DNA of 64,000 nt. Source: Amycolatopsis thermophila. Lineage in GTDB: Bacteria; Actinomycetota; Actinomycetes; Mycobacteriales; Pseudonocardiaceae. The stretch covers positions 3,100,001-3,164,000 of the forward strand of contig NZ_JAUSUT010000001.1 of the NCBI RefSeq assembly GCF_030814215.1, read 5' to 3'. Position 1 is the first letter of the stretch. The number at the start of each line of letters is the position of its first letter. The position numbers and the translations under genes were made by a program. The notes below the pieces were generated by a model. The model saw nothing but the letters and a program-made list of their open reading frames with translations. It was not told where the DNA came from and searched no databases. Shown one piece after another: positions 35,605-44,685 of this stretch.

Positions 35605-36174
35605 ATGGCGGGGCGGCGGACCGACACGCGCGAACGCATCCAGCGGGTCGCGCTGGACCTGTTCGTCGAACAGGGTTACGAGAAGACCTCGCTGCGCGAG
35701 ATCGCGGAGAAGCTCGGCGTCACCAAGGCCGCGCTCTACTACCACTTCCGCACCAAAGAGGACATCGTCCACAGCCTGATCGAGGACATCGGCGTTTCGC
35801 TCGACGAGATCGTCGAGTGGGCGCGGCAGCAGGACGACCCGGTGCGGGCCCGGGAAGAGGTCCTGCGCCGGATCTCCGGGCTGATCCAGGGCCGGTTCGG
35901 GCCGATCATGCGGTTCATGCAGGACAACCAGCCCGCGCTCAAGGAGCTGCACGCCGGGCACGTCCTCGCCAAGCGGATGAAGGAACTGTTCCGGTTCATG
36001 GGCGCCGACGAGAGCGATCCGGTGGCGCAGCTGCGCGCCCGGCTGGCGCTGGTCGCCCTCATGGTCGGCAACAACCCGCAGTTCCTGGACGAGAACCCGA
36101 CCGCGGCGTCGGCCGACGTCGCGTTGCGCGTCGCACTGGAGCTTGCCTCTCCGCGGCCCGGAGCGGGCACGTAG
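35605..36174 (+). CDS. TetR family regulator of the divergent MFS pump
   Basis: The 189-residue protein has an N-terminal helix-turn-helix (TSLREIAEKLGVTKAALYYHFRTKEDIV, about 30-57) and a TetR_C domain with PVRAREEVLRRISGLIQGRFGPIMRFMQDNQPAL. ATG 35605 is preceded by AGGAAGG. Two palindromic operators upstream suggest control of the pump and of itself. The stop is only nine bases from the ispE start, so part of ispE expression may come from this regulated transcript, which is unusual for an essential gene. Confidence 0.92.
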   Translation: MAGRRTDTRERIQRVALDLFVEQGYEKTSLREIAEKLGVTKAALYYHFRTKEDIVHSLIEDIGVSLDEIVEWARQQDDPVRAREEVLRRISGLIQGRFGPIMRFMQDNQPALKELHAGHVLAKRMKELFRFMGADESDPVAQLRARLALVALMVGNNPQFLDENPTAASADVALRVALELASPRPGAGT

Positions 36175-36183
36175 GCTTGACGG

Positions 36184-37146
36184 GTGCTCGCCGTCGTACC
36201 GCCACCTGTCACCGTCAGGGTGCCCTCGAAGATCAACCTGCACCTGTCGGTCGGCGACCTGCGCCCGGACGGGTTCCACGACCTGACCACGGTGTTCCAC
36301 GCGCTCTCGCTGACCGACGAGGTCACCGTCGCGCTGGCCGAGGAGCCGGGCGTCGAGGTCTACGGCGAGGGTGAGCAGGTGGTCCCGACCGGTGGTGCGA
36401 ACCTCGCGTGGCGCGCGGTGGAGGCGCTGGCCGCCCACGTCGGCAGGACCGACGGCCCCGCCAACGTGCGGGTGGTCCTCCGCAAGGGTATCCCCGTCGC
36501 GGGTGGGATGGCCGGTGGCAGCGCCGACGCGGCCGGCACGCTGGTCGCGCTCGCGTCGTTGTGGAAGCTCGACATCGGCCGCGACGAGCTCGCCGAGATC
36601 GCGGCGAAACTCGGTTCGGACGTGCCGTTCGCGCTCTACGGCGGCACAGCGCTGGGCACCGGCCGCGGTGAGCAGCTGGTACCGGTGCTGTCCCGGCACA
36701 CGTTCCACTGGGTGCTCGCGTTCGACCAGCGCGGGCTGTCCACGCCGCGGGTCTTCACCGAACTCGACCGGCTCCGCGAGACCGGCAACCCGCCGCGCGT
36801 GGGCTCGCACGCGCCGGTCGTCGAGGCGCTGGCCTCCGGCGACCCGCGCCAGCTGGCCCTGCTGCTCGGCAACGACCTGCAGGCCGCCGCGGTGTCGCTG
36901 CGGCCCGGGCTGCGCCGCACACTGCGCGCCGGGGTGAACGCCGGCGCACTGGCCGGCACCGTGTCCGGCTCCGGCCCGACGTGCGCGTTCCTGTGCGCCG
37001 ACGCCGAATCGGCCCTCGAGGTCGCGGCCGAGCTCGCCGGCGCCGGGGTGTGCCGGACGGTGCGGGTCGCGCACGGCCCGGTGCCGGGCGCGCGGCTCGT
37101 CGGCGGCGACGAACACCGACCCACTCCTCCCCAGGTGCACGCATAG
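36184..37146 (+). CDS. ispE: 4-diphosphocytidyl-2-C-methyl-D-erythritol kinase
   Basis: The 320-residue GHMP kinase phosphorylates CDP-methylerythritol in the non-mevalonate isoprenoid pathway. Blocks seen are [22 protein letters not shown] near the N-terminus, the GHMP phosphate loop [37 protein letters not shown] with the catalytic Asp, and [14 protein letters not shown] near the end. GTG 36184 lies nine bases after tetR. The stop shares one base with the ABC-F start (TAGTG), so these are coupled. It matches Rv1011 in order. Confidence 0.95.
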   Translation: MLAVVPPPVTVRVPSKINLHLSVGDLRPDGFHDLTTVFHALSLTDEVTVALAEEPGVEVYGEGEQVVPTGGANLAWRAVEALAAHVGRTDGPANVRVVLRKGIPVAGGMAGGSADAAGTLVALASLWKLDIGRDELAEIAAKLGSDVPFALYGGTALGTGRGEQLVPVLSRHTFHWVLAFDQRGLSTPRVFTELDRLRETGNPPRVGSHAPVVEALASGDPRQLALLLGNDLQAAAVSLRPGLRRTLRAGVNAGALAGTVSGSGPTCAFLCADAESALEVAAELAGAGVCRTVRVAHGPVPGARLVGGDEHRPTPPQVHA

Positions 37147-38903
37147 TGGCGAATCTGATCAATCTCGAAGCGGTTTCCAAGTCCTTCGGGGTGCGTCCCC
37201 TGCTGGACAACGTGTCCCTCGGCGTCGGCGAAGGCGAGCGCATCGGCGTCGTCGGCCTCAACGGCGGCGGCAAGACCACGCTGCTGGAGGTCCTGTCCGG
37301 ACTGGCCGAGCCGGATTCCGGGCGGGTGAGCCAGGTTCGCGGGTTGCGGCTCGCGGTGGTCACCCAGCGGACCGAGCTCGCCGAGGGCAGCACGATCCGC
37401 GACGCCGTCCTCGCCGGGTACGCCGCCGAACACGAGTGGGCCGCCGACGCACGGGTCCGGTCCATTGTGGAGGGACTCGGGATAACCCAGCTGGGGCTGG
37501 ACAACCCGACCGCGACACTGTCCGGAGGGGAGCGTCGGCGGGTCGCGCTGGCGGCCGCCCTGATCGGTGACCTCGACCTGCTCGTGCTCGACGAGCCGAC
37601 CAACCACCTCGACGTCGAGGGCGTGCGCTGGCTCGCCGACCACCTGCTGGCGCGGCGATCCGCGCTCGTGGTGGTCACCCACGACCGGTGGTTCCTGGAC
37701 ACGGTGTGCGGCCGGACGTGGGAGGTCGCGAACGGTCGCGTCGAGCAGTACGAGGGCGGGTACGCGGACTGGGTGTTCGCGCGCGCCGAGCGGGCCCGGC
37801 TCGCGGCGAGCGCGGAGGAGAAGCGGCGCAACCTCGCGCGCAAGGAGCTGGCCTGGCTCCAGCGCGGCGCGAAGGCTCGCACGTCGAAGCCGCGGTACCG
37901 GATCGAGGCGGCCGAGGCGCTGATCTCGGACGTGCCGGAGCCGCGCGACTCGGCGGAGCTGATGACGTTCGCGCGGCGGCGGCTCGGCAAGACCGTGCTG
38001 GAGCTGGAGGACGTCACGCTCAACGCCGGCGACAAGCCGGTCGTGGAGGGCCTGACCTGGCGCATCGGGCCGGGTGACCGGTTCGGGCTCGTCGGCGTCA
38101 ACGGGTCGGGCAAGACGACGTTGCTCAAGCTGCTGGCCGGCGAGGTCGAACCCGCCGCTGGGCGGCGGATCGAGGGCAAGACGGTGCGGCTGGCGCACCT
38201 GTCGCAGGAGCTGGACGAGCTGCCCGGGCAGCTGCGCGTGCTGGAGGCCGTCGAGGAGGTCTCGGCGCGGGTCGTGCTGGGCAAGCAGGAGCTGTCGGCG
38301 TCGCAGCTGGCGGAGAAGCTCGGGTTCCCGCCGGCGCGGCAGTGGACGCCGGTCGAGGACCTCTCCGGCGGCGAGCGCCGTCGGCTGCAGCTGGCGCGGC
38401 TGCTGATGGCCGAGCCGAACGTGCTGCTGCTCGACGAGCCGACGAACGACCTGGACATCGACACGCTGCAGCAGCTGGAAGACCTGCTGGACTCCTGGCC
38501 GGGCACGATGGTCGTGGTCTCGCACGACCGGTACCTGGTGGAGCGCGTGACGGACGCGGTCTACGCCCTCTTCGGCGACGGTCGCATCACGCACCTGCCC
38601 GGCGGCATCGACGAGTACCTGTCGCGGCGGGCTTCCGCGCGGGCGGCTTCCGCTCCGGCTCCCAAGCTCGCGCAGAAGACGTCCAGCGCGGCCGAATTCC
38701 GTGCGGCGCAGAAGGAACTGTCCCGTCTCGAGCGGCGGCTCGACCAGCTGCACACGCGGGAGGCCAAGCTGCACGAGCAGCTGGCGGCGCACGCGACCGA
38801 GCCGGACAAGCTGGTCGAGCTGAACACCGAGCTGAAGACGGTCCGCGCGGAGATCGAGGACGTCGAGGCGCGCTGGCTGGAGACCTCCGAACTGGTGGAG
38901 TAG
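37146..38903 (+). CDS. ABC-F family ATPase (Uup/EttA-like)
   Basis: This 585-residue soluble protein has two ABC domains. The first has Walker A GLNGGGKTT, signature LSGGERRRVAL and Walker B LLVLDEPTNHLD; the second has GVNGSGKTT, LSGGERRRLQL and LLLDEPTNDLD. A basic linker with KARTSKPRYRIEAAEAL lies between them, and the C-terminal coiled coil (FRAAQKELSRLERRLDQL onward) is the Uup-type tail. ABC-F proteins act on ribosomes rather than in membranes, and some protect against antibiotics; the fused C-terminal tail points to the Uup branch. The GTG start overlaps the ispE stop by one base. Confidence 0.93.
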   Translation: MANLINLEAVSKSFGVRPLLDNVSLGVGEGERIGVVGLNGGGKTTLLEVLSGLAEPDSGRVSQVRGLRLAVVTQRTELAEGSTIRDAVLAGYAAEHEWAADARVRSIVEGLGITQLGLDNPTATLSGGERRRVALAAALIGDLDLLVLDEPTNHLDVEGVRWLADHLLARRSALVVVTHDRWFLDTVCGRTWEVANGRVEQYEGGYADWVFARAERARLAASAEEKRRNLARKELAWLQRGAKARTSKPRYRIEAAEALISDVPEPRDSAELMTFARRRLGKTVLELEDVTLNAGDKPVVEGLTWRIGPGDRFGLVGVNGSGKTTLLKLLAGEVEPAAGRRIEGKTVRLAHLSQELDELPGQLRVLEAVEEVSARVVLGKQELSASQLAEKLGFPPARQWTPVEDLSGGERRRLQLARLLMAEPNVLLLDEPTNDLDIDTLQQLEDLLDSWPGTMVVVSHDRYLVERVTDAVYALFGDGRITHLPGGIDEYLSRRASARAASAPAPKLAQKTSSAAEFRAAQKELSRLERRLDQLHTREAKLHEQLAAHATEPDKLVELNTELKTVRAEIEDVEARWLETSELVE

Positions 38904-38913
38904 CCCCGCTCCG

Positions 38914-38976
38914 CACGGCTGCCGCACAGTGTTTGCCGCTGCGGGTGGCGTGTCCGCTGCGCGTGCGGCGGCCGTG
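38914..38976. terminator. Long-stem hairpin between convergent ABC-F and tetR
   Basis: CACGGCTGCCGCAC (38914-38927) pairs with GTGCGGCGGCCGTG (38963-38976) with one mismatch in 14, enclosing a 35-nt loop. It occupies most of the convergent gap and probably ends both transcripts. Confidence 0.5.
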
Positions 38977-38990
38977 GTGACCGATCCCGG

Positions 38991-39620
38991 TCAGGCGCGG
39001 GCGTAGTCGCCGAGCGCCGGTTCCAGGAGGGCGAACGCCTGCTCGGCCTCCGGCCCGACCACGGCGGCGATCTCCGGGTTGCCGCGCCCGGCCAGGGTCA
39101 GTTCCTGGATGCGGGCGAACAGCACCCGGTGCACCCCGCCGAGGACGGACGCCGCCGCCCGCGGGGTGATGTCGCCGGCCGCGGCACCGGTCGCCTCGGC
39201 GAGCGCGGCGGCCAGGGCGTCCTCGCGCTGGTCGTGCAGGCCGCGCAGGCACACCGCGAGCGTCGGGCTGTCCGCGATCATCCGGCTGAACTCCGGGCCG
39301 GCGAACCCCGCCACCGGGTCCTGCCGCTCGACCGCGTCGAGGAAATCCCGGCGCAGCGCGGACAGGGCGGACTCGCCGGGCTCGCGGGCCGCGACCGTGC
39401 GGGCGAGGCTCGCGACGAACTCGTCCTGGTGGTCGAAGGCCAGGTCCTCCTTGCGCGGGAAGTAGTTGGTCACCGTCTTCTTGGCGACCCGCGCGGCCTC
39501 CGCGATCTCCGCGATGGTCGTCTGCTCGAAACCCTTCGCCACGAACAGCCGGGTCGCCTGGTCGGAGATCAGCTGCCGGGTTTCCTGCTTCTTGGCTTCG
39601 CGGAGGCCGGTGACCGTCAT
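38991..39620 (-). CDS. TetR family transcriptional regulator
   Basis: This 209-residue protein has a helix-turn-helix at TTIAEIAEAARVAKKTVTNYFPRKEDLAF (about 34-62). The C-terminal domain has the pattern of the family with DFLDAVERQDPVAGFAGPEFSRMIADSPTL, often seen in regulators of efflux or acyl metabolism. It starts with ATG 39620 and is divergent from the CatB-type acetyltransferase. A 25-bp imperfect palindrome lies in the shared promoter. It probably represses the acetyltransferase-DUF5701 pair. Confidence 0.9.
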   Translation of the reverse strand: MTVTGLREAKKQETRQLISDQATRLFVAKGFEQTTIAEIAEAARVAKKTVTNYFPRKEDLAFDHQDEFVASLARTVAAREPGESALSALRRDFLDAVERQDPVAGFAGPEFSRMIADSPTLAVCLRGLHDQREDALAAALAEATGAAAGDITPRAAASVLGGVHRVLFARIQELTLAGRGNPEIAAVVGPEAEQAFALLEPALGDYARA

Positions 39621-39675
39621 GAGCGAATCTTACCCTCGTCCTACTTTTAGGTTGACAGGCTGGTTGCTCTTGGGA

Positions 39676-39700
39676 TAACTTTACGTCGGTCGTAAGTTTA
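39676..39700. promoter_or_regulatory. Palindromic operator in the tetR/acetyltransferase promoter
   Basis: The 25-bp site has arms TAACTTTACG and CGTAAGTTTA around TCGGT. The symmetric core is TAAnnTTACG-N5-CGTAAnnTTA. It lies 10 bp before the acetyltransferase start and 56 bp before the tetR start. It is AT-rich against the background. Assignment to the adjacent TetR is inferred. Confidence 0.65.
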
Positions 39701-39710
39701 CTCCTGTGAG

Positions 39711-40355
39711 GTGTTCGTGCCCGACCCCACCGTGCTCCACCCGCTCGCCCGGCATCCCCGCGTGGTGTTCCTGAAACCCCTGGTCGCCGATCCGCGCATC
39801 GAGGTCGGCGAGTTCACCTACTACGACGACCCGGACGCCGCCACCGCCTTCGAGACCCGCAACGTCCGCTACGCCTACGGTCCGGAGAAGCTGATCATCG
39901 GGAAGTACTGCGCGATCGCCTCCGGCACCCGGTTCCTGATGGCCGGAGCGGAACACCCGACGATGGGGGTGTCGACCTACCCGTTCACGATGTTCGGCGG
40001 CGAGTGGGCGGAGTCCACACTGGACCTCGTCACGACCATGCCCAGCCGGGGCGACACGGTGGTGGGCAACGACGTCTGGTTCGGCTGCGGCGCGACCGTC
40101 ATGCCCGGCGTGACGATCGGCAACGGCGCGATCATCGCCGCGGGCGCGGTCGTCACCGCCGACGTGGCGCCGTACACGATCGTCGGCGGCAACCCGGCCC
40201 GCCCGATCCGCGCCCGCTACGGGCCCGCAGACGTCGAACTGCTCGAGCGCGCCGCCTGGTGGGACTGGCCGGTCGAGCTGATCACCCGGCACGTGCGGAC
40301 GATCATGTCGGGCACCCCCTCCGACATCGCGGCGATCAAGGAGGTGCGGGCTTGA
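39711..40355 (+). CDS. CatB/Vat-type xenobiotic acetyltransferase
   Basis: The 214-residue left-handed beta-helix acetyltransferase resembles CatB chloramphenicol and Vat streptogramin acetyltransferases. The catalytic His is His82 in [15 protein letters not shown]. Hexapeptide coils [44 protein letters not shown] and [13 protein letters not shown] are clear. It would use acetyl-CoA to acetylate a hydroxyl group; the real substrate may be a drug or a native metabolite. GTG 39711 and GTG 39717 are both possible starts. The stop overlaps the DUF5701 TTG start. Confidence 0.92.
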   Translation: MFVPDPTVLHPLARHPRVVFLKPLVADPRIEVGEFTYYDDPDAATAFETRNVRYAYGPEKLIIGKYCAIASGTRFLMAGAEHPTMGVSTYPFTMFGGEWAESTLDLVTTMPSRGDTVVGNDVWFGCGATVMPGVTIGNGAIIAAGAVVTADVAPYTIVGGNPARPIRARYGPADVELLERAAWWDWPVELITRHVRTIMSGTPSDIAAIKEVRA

Positions 40356-40981
40356 CGTTCGACGTGACCGCCGAATTCGACCGCCAGGTCGCCAACCTGC
40401 TCGACCGCGGGTACCCGGCGCTCGCCGGGTACGACGAGGACGGCTTCCGGACCCTGGTCGAGCCGCTGCGCGCCGCGGCCCGGTCCGGTGACCTCGACCC
40501 GCAGGCGGGCCGCCTGCCGTTCCTGCTGGTGGTGACCCGGAAGGCGGCTCCGGTCGAGGCGACGATGCCGCGCACCACCCTGCACAACGGGCGTCTGCCC
40601 GGTTTCGTCGACCACTCCTTCGAACCGGGATCGCTCGAACGGTTCGTGGCCACTGTGGACCTGCCCGCCCCGGAGGCCTACCTGCTCTTCGACGTCGAAC
40701 GCGGTGCGGAGTTCTGCGGCGCCGTCCCGACCGACGCGATGGCGGCGATCGCCGGACGGGGCCGCACCCTGCTCACGATCGAGGAGGGCATCGCCCTGAT
40801 CACGCACTTCCCGCAGGTGCTGGTCAAGAACAAGTGCTTCTCCCTGGGCGGTTCGCGCTGCGGGGACCGGCGGGTGCCGGCGATCTGGATCAGCAAGCGC
40901 GCGCCGAAGCTCGGCTGGTGCTGGCAGGGCAACCCGCACACCTGGCTGGGCATGGCCTCGGCCGGCTCGCGCGCGACCTGA
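40352..40981 (+). CDS. DUF5701 family protein
   Basis: The 209-residue protein has the family layout: [19 protein letters not shown] at the N-terminus, [70 protein letters not shown], and a Cys-containing end ([23 protein letters not shown]). TTG 40352 is well supported by GGAGG eight bases upstream and overlaps the acetyltransferase stop (TTGA). The function of DUF5701 is unknown. Its tight coupling to a TetR-controlled acetyltransferase suggests a shared physiological purpose. Confidence 0.85.
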   Translation: MTFDVTAEFDRQVANLLDRGYPALAGYDEDGFRTLVEPLRAAARSGDLDPQAGRLPFLLVVTRKAAPVEATMPRTTLHNGRLPGFVDHSFEPGSLERFVATVDLPAPEAYLLFDVERGAEFCGAVPTDAMAAIAGRGRTLLTIEEGIALITHFPQVLVKNKCFSLGGSRCGDRRVPAIWISKRAPKLGWCWQGNPHTWLGMASAGSRAT

Positions 40982-41096
40982 GTTCCGGCGCCGGCGGCTC
41001 CCCGCCCAGGTACGCCGGACTCGGCCCCCGGGCACGGGTTTCGACATCACGGCCACGACGTCCGCCGGTCCGTTAACGCCCGATAAGGTGAGCGCC

Positions 41097-42782
41097 ATGA
41101 GTCGGTTCGTGGAGACGCTCGTCCGCACCGCTGCGGAGGGTGGGCAATTGCGTGGCATGGTCACCGGGGAGCCCAAGGAGCCGGTCCGCCGGACCTGGGC
41201 CGAGGTCCACGAGCAGGCGCGGCGCATGGCCGGCGCGCTCGTCGCCGGTGGGCTGGAGCCGGGCAGCGCCGTCGCCGTCCTCGCCGGGGCACCGGCCCTG
41301 ATCGCGCCGACCGTGCAGGCGGTGTGGCTCGCCGGCGGCAGCGTGACGATGCTGCACCAGCCGACCCCGCGCACCGACCTCGCCGTGTGGGCCGAGGACA
41401 CCGTGAAGGTGCTGGGCATGATCGACGCGAAGCTGGTCGTCCTCGGCGAGCCGTTCGACGCGCTCGCGCCGGTGCTCACCGAGCACAACATCGGCTTCCG
41501 GATGATCACCGACCTGTTCGACGGCGAGCCGATCGCCGAGCCCGTCGCGCGCGGCGAGGACGACCTGGCGCTGCTGCAGCTCACCAGCGGTTCGACCGCC
41601 GACCCGAAGGCCGTGCGGATCACCCACGGCAACCTCTACACCAACGTGAAGGCGATGGTGGAGCGGGCTGAGTTCGACTTCGCCAAGGACGTCATGGTGT
41701 CCTGGCTGCCCACGTTCCACGACATGGGCATGGTCGGGTTCCTGACCGTGCCGATGACGTTCGGCGTCGAGCTGATCAAGATCACCCCGGCGGAGTTCCT
41801 CACCGGCCCGCTGATCTGGCCGGAGCTGATCAGCAAGTACCGGGCGACCACCACGGCGGCGCCGAACTTCGCCTACGCGATCGTGGGGCGGCGGCTGGCG
41901 CGGGTGGAGGACGAAAGCGCCTACGACCTGTCGACCCTGCGGATCGCGCTGAACGGCGCCGAGCCGATCGACGAGTCCGCGGTGCGGTCGTTCGTCGAGG
42001 GCGGGGCGCGGTTCAAGATGCCGGCGGAGTGCGTCTTCCCGGCCTACGGCATGGCCGAGGCGACGCTCGCGGTGTCGTTCGCGCCGCTGTTCACCGGGCT
42101 GACCCTGGACGTCATCGAGGCGGACGCGCTGGAAGCTGACAACCGTGCGGTGCCGGTGCCGGAGGGCGACCCGCGGCGCGGCACCGAGGAGGTGCGGTCG
42201 TTCGCCGTGCTCGGCCGCCCCCTGGACGGGCTGGAGGCGCGGATCGTCGACGACAACGGCAAGGTCCTCGACGACCGGGAGGTCGGGGAGATCCAGCTGA
42301 GCGGCCCGGCCGTGACGCCCGGGTACCTGACGATGGAGGGGCCGAAGCCGACGCAGGACGAGGACGGCTGGCTGGCCACCGGCGACCTCGGGTACCTGAT
42401 CGACGGTCAGATCGTGATCTGCGGGCGCCGCAAGGACGTCATCATCATGGGCGGCCGCAACATCTACCCGACGGACATCGAACGCGCCGCGACGTCGGTG
42501 GACGGGGTGCGGGCCGGCAACGCGGTGGCCGTGCGGATCGACGCGGGGACCCGCCGGGAGCGGTTCGCGGTGGTGCTGGAGTCGAAGCTGGCCGGCGACG
42601 CCGACGCCGAGCGGCGGCTGCAGAAGGAGGTCGCGGCCCGAGTGCGCGACGCGGTGGACGCCCGGCCGTACGCGGTGGTCGTCCTGCCGGCCGGCAGCCT
42701 GCCCAAGACGCCCTCCGGCAAGGTCAAACGCGCCGCGACGGCGGCCCAGTACGCCGAGGCGATCGACCGCAACGCCTCCTGA
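41097..42782 (+). CDS. Fatty acyl-AMP/acyl-CoA ligase, Rv1013 (Pks16)-like
   Basis: This 561-residue ANL-superfamily enzyme has LLQLTSGSTADPKAVRITHGNL (phosphate loop), SWLPTFHDMGMVGFL, the adenine motif FPAYGMAEATLAVSF and hinge WLATGDLGYLIDGQIVICGRRKDVIIMGGRNIYPTDIE. The catalytic Lys is in LPKTPSGKVKRAAT. SWLPxxHDMG is typical of fatty acyl-AMP ligases (FAAL), although the FAAL-specific insertion is not evident. No carrier domain is present. ATG 41097 is preferred over GTG 41088. Position matches Rv1013 between ispE and pth. The acyl chain and acceptor are unknown. Confidence 0.9.
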   Translation: MSRFVETLVRTAAEGGQLRGMVTGEPKEPVRRTWAEVHEQARRMAGALVAGGLEPGSAVAVLAGAPALIAPTVQAVWLAGGSVTMLHQPTPRTDLAVWAEDTVKVLGMIDAKLVVLGEPFDALAPVLTEHNIGFRMITDLFDGEPIAEPVARGEDDLALLQLTSGSTADPKAVRITHGNLYTNVKAMVERAEFDFAKDVMVSWLPTFHDMGMVGFLTVPMTFGVELIKITPAEFLTGPLIWPELISKYRATTTAAPNFAYAIVGRRLARVEDESAYDLSTLRIALNGAEPIDESAVRSFVEGGARFKMPAECVFPAYGMAEATLAVSFAPLFTGLTLDVIEADALEADNRAVPVPEGDPRRGTEEVRSFAVLGRPLDGLEARIVDDNGKVLDDREVGEIQLSGPAVTPGYLTMEGPKPTQDEDGWLATGDLGYLIDGQIVICGRRKDVIIMGGRNIYPTDIERAATSVDGVRAGNAVAVRIDAGTRRERFAVVLESKLAGDADAERRLQKEVAARVRDAVDARPYAVVVLPAGSLPKTPSGKVKRAATAAQYAEAIDRNAS

Positions 42783-42800
42783 CCGCGGCGGGCCCCGGGA

Positions 42801-42947
42801 GGCGGGGACCCGTCCGTGGCGGTGCTGTGCCGGGGCGCGGCCGCGCGGCGTTGAGCATCGACGGCCGGGACTCCTGGCGGCGGGGACCCGTCGGTGGCGG
42901 TGCTGTGCCGGGGCGCGGCTGTGCGGCTTTGAGCATCGACGGCCGGG
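42801..42947 (+). repeat. Two direct repeats of 69 bp
   Basis: Units 42801-42869 and 42879-42947 begin GGCGGGGACCCGTC and end GAGCATCGACGGCCGGG. Four differences are seen in 69 positions, and the period is 78 bp. A further partial copy of the preceding block (CCCGGGAGGCGGG) occurs at about 42959. The repeats fill the convergent gap between the acyl-AMP ligase and the DivIVA-like gene. No gene is supported in the gap. Confidence 0.88.
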
Positions 42948-42997
42948 CATGGCGGAGCCCCGGGAGGCGGGTGCACTCCCGGGGGCCGTGGGTGCTG

Positions 42998-43351
42998 TCA
43001 GTCGGTGGTGATGGGGGTCGGCAGGTCGGCCGGGGCGGTGCGCGGGGTGGTCGCCTGCGCGACGGTGCGCGCCTCGGGCACCGGGTAGGGTCGCCCGCCG
43101 CGGCGGGCGAACTCGTCTTCGACCTCGTCGAGGAACTCGTCGACCTCGCGTTCGTCGTAGCCCCGCTTGCCGAGAAGGGGCTTGCTGAACATGACGTGGT
43201 GCACCTCGGCGGCCGTCAGGTCGTCCTCGCCCACCAGAGTCTTGGCGATGCGCTCGACGAAGTCGTCCACCTCGTGCTTGGCGTACCCGCGCCGGCCGAT
43301 GGGGGCGTTACCGAATTCGACTCGATAAACGTCTTCGGCGGAAAGGGACAT
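42998..43351 (-). CDS. Small protein with two DivIVA-type motifs
   Basis: The 117-residue protein contains two copies of a DivIVA-like motif. Residues 4-32 have AEDVYRVEF then [14 protein letters not shown]. Residues 46-75 have AAEVHHVMF then [15 protein letters not shown]. The 'RGYxxxEVDxF' pattern is the one by which the DivIVA N-terminal domain recognises curved membrane in actinobacterial polar growth proteins. The long coiled coil of true DivIVA (Wag31) is missing. ATG 43351 is preceded by GGAG. It could be a polar-localisation accessory factor; this is inference. Confidence 0.85.
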   Translation of the reverse strand: MSLSAEDVYRVEFGNAPIGRRGYAKHEVDDFVERIAKTLVGEDDLTAAEVHHVMFSKPLLGKRGYDEREVDEFLDEVEDEFARRGGRPYPVPEARTVAQATTPRTAPADLPTPITTD

Positions 43352-43485
43352 GAAGTACTCCAGTTCAGCGTGTACGGGACACTTCCCATATCCCGTCCTA
43401 GCCGCCGGACCAAACCTCCGGAAGAGTCCCCGGCCTGGTGAAACTCCATGGAGCGGTATGCCGCACCCCTGTGGGTGACCGCCGC

Positions 43486-44079
43486 TCACCCAGCGTGGAA
43501 GTCGTTCTGGGCCGCAGTCAGCCCTTTGCCGATCAGCGCCTCGACCGCGTCGGCGCACCGGTCCAGCTCCAGCGGGAGGTCCTTGCGCTCGATTGTGGAG
43601 AAGTCCTTGAGGACGAAGTCGGCCGGGTCCATGCGGCCCGGCGGGCGCCCGATGCCGAAACGCACGCGGTAGTAGTCACGCGTGCCGAGCGACTTGCTGA
43701 TCGACCGCAGCCCGTTGTGGCCGCCCTCGCCGCCGCCGATCTTCAGCTTGAGACCGCCGAAGGGCAGGTCCAGCTCGTCGTGCACGACGACGATCCCGGT
43801 GGGGTCGATCTTGTAGAACTTGGCCACCCCGGCGACCGGGCCGCCGGAGACGTTCATGAACGAGCGCGGCTTGGCCAGCACGACGCGCCGCCCCGCGAGG
43901 CGGCCCTCCAGCACTTCCGCGCCCGACTTGTGGGCCTTGAACTTGCCGCCGACCCGGGCGGCCAGCTCGTCGAGCACCATGAAGCCGACGTTGTGCCGGT
44001 TGCCCGCGTACCGGGGGCCGGGATTGCCGAGGCCGACGAGCAGCACCTGCTCGCCGGCCCCGGGAACGTCCGAACTCAC
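43486..44079 (-). CDS. pth: Peptidyl-tRNA hydrolase
   Basis: This 197-residue enzyme releases tRNA from stalled peptidyl-tRNA. The N-terminal [20 protein letters not shown] contains the catalytic His, and [13 protein letters not shown] and [31 protein letters not shown] are diagnostic. GTG 44079 directly abuts the rplY stop, so pth is translated from the rplY transcript. The order rplY-pth is the conserved actinobacterial one (Rv1015c-Rv1014c). Confidence 0.97.
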   Translation of the reverse strand: MSSDVPGAGEQVLLVGLGNPGPRYAGNRHNVGFMVLDELAARVGGKFKAHKSGAEVLEGRLAGRRVVLAKPRSFMNVSGGPVAGVAKFYKIDPTGIVVVHDELDLPFGGLKLKIGGGEGGHNGLRSISKSLGTRDYYRVRFGIGRPPGRMDPADFVLKDFSTIERKDLPLELDRCADAVEALIGKGLTAAQNDFHAG

Positions 44080-44685
44080 TTACTCTTCGGTGCTCGCCTC
44101 GGCCGGCTCCTCGCCGGTCTCCTCGGCGGGCTCCTCGCTGGTGGCCTGCGCCTCGTTGACGGCGACGACCAGGCTCTCCGGGTCGGTGACCAGGGTCGAG
44201 CCGGCGGGCAGGGTGACCTGCGAGGCGAGGATCTGGGTGCCGGCCTCGGCGCCCTCGATGGACACCTCGATCTGCTCCGGGATGTGCAGCGCCTCGGCCT
44301 CGATCGACAGCGAGTCGAGCTCCTGCACCTGCAGGGTGCCCGGGGCCGGGTCGCCGGTCAGCACGACCGGGACGTCGACCGTGACCTTCTCACCACGCTG
44401 GACGACCAGCAGGTCGACGTGCTCGATGTAGTTCTTGATCGGGTGCACGGTGACGGTCTTGGTGAGGGCGAGCTCGGTGCCACCGTTCAGGTTCAGGGTG
44501 AGGACGGCGTTGCTGCCGTTCTCGCGGATGACCCGGGCGAACTCCAGCGCCGGCAGCGCCAGGTGGCGCGGGTCGGTACCGTGGCCGTACAGCACGGCGG
44601 GGACCTTGCCGGCGCGGCGGGTGCGGCGCGCGGCGCCCTTGCCGAACTCGGTGCGCGGCTCGGCGGACAGACGTACCTCGGACAC
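44080..44685 (-). CDS. rplY: 50S ribosomal protein L25, CTC form
   Basis: The 201-residue protein binds 5S rRNA. The N-terminal L25 domain ([28 protein letters not shown]) is followed by the TL5/CTC C-terminal domain ([46 protein letters not shown]) and a Glu-rich tail. The two-domain CTC form is linked to general stress in some bacteria. GTG 44685 is preceded by AAGGAG at nine bases. The upstream intergenic region contains a TACACT box on the minus strand (44857-44852) that may belong to its promoter. Confidence 0.96.
   Translation of the reverse strand: MSEVRLSAEPRTEFGKGAARRTRRAGKVPAVLYGHGTDPRHLALPALEFARVIRENGSNAVLTLNLNGGTELALTKTVTVHPIKNYIEHVDLLVVQRGEKVTVDVPVVLTGDPAPGTLQVQELDSLSIEAEALHIPEQIEVSIEGAEAGTQILASQVTLPAGSTLVTDPESLVVAVNEAQATSEEPAEETGEEPAEASTEE

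Noticed and set aside
41097..42782. Annotation as a polyketide synthase (by the Pks16 name of the mycobacterial gene).
   Set aside because: The protein has only the acyl-adenylating fold. No ketosynthase, acyltransferase or carrier domain is present.
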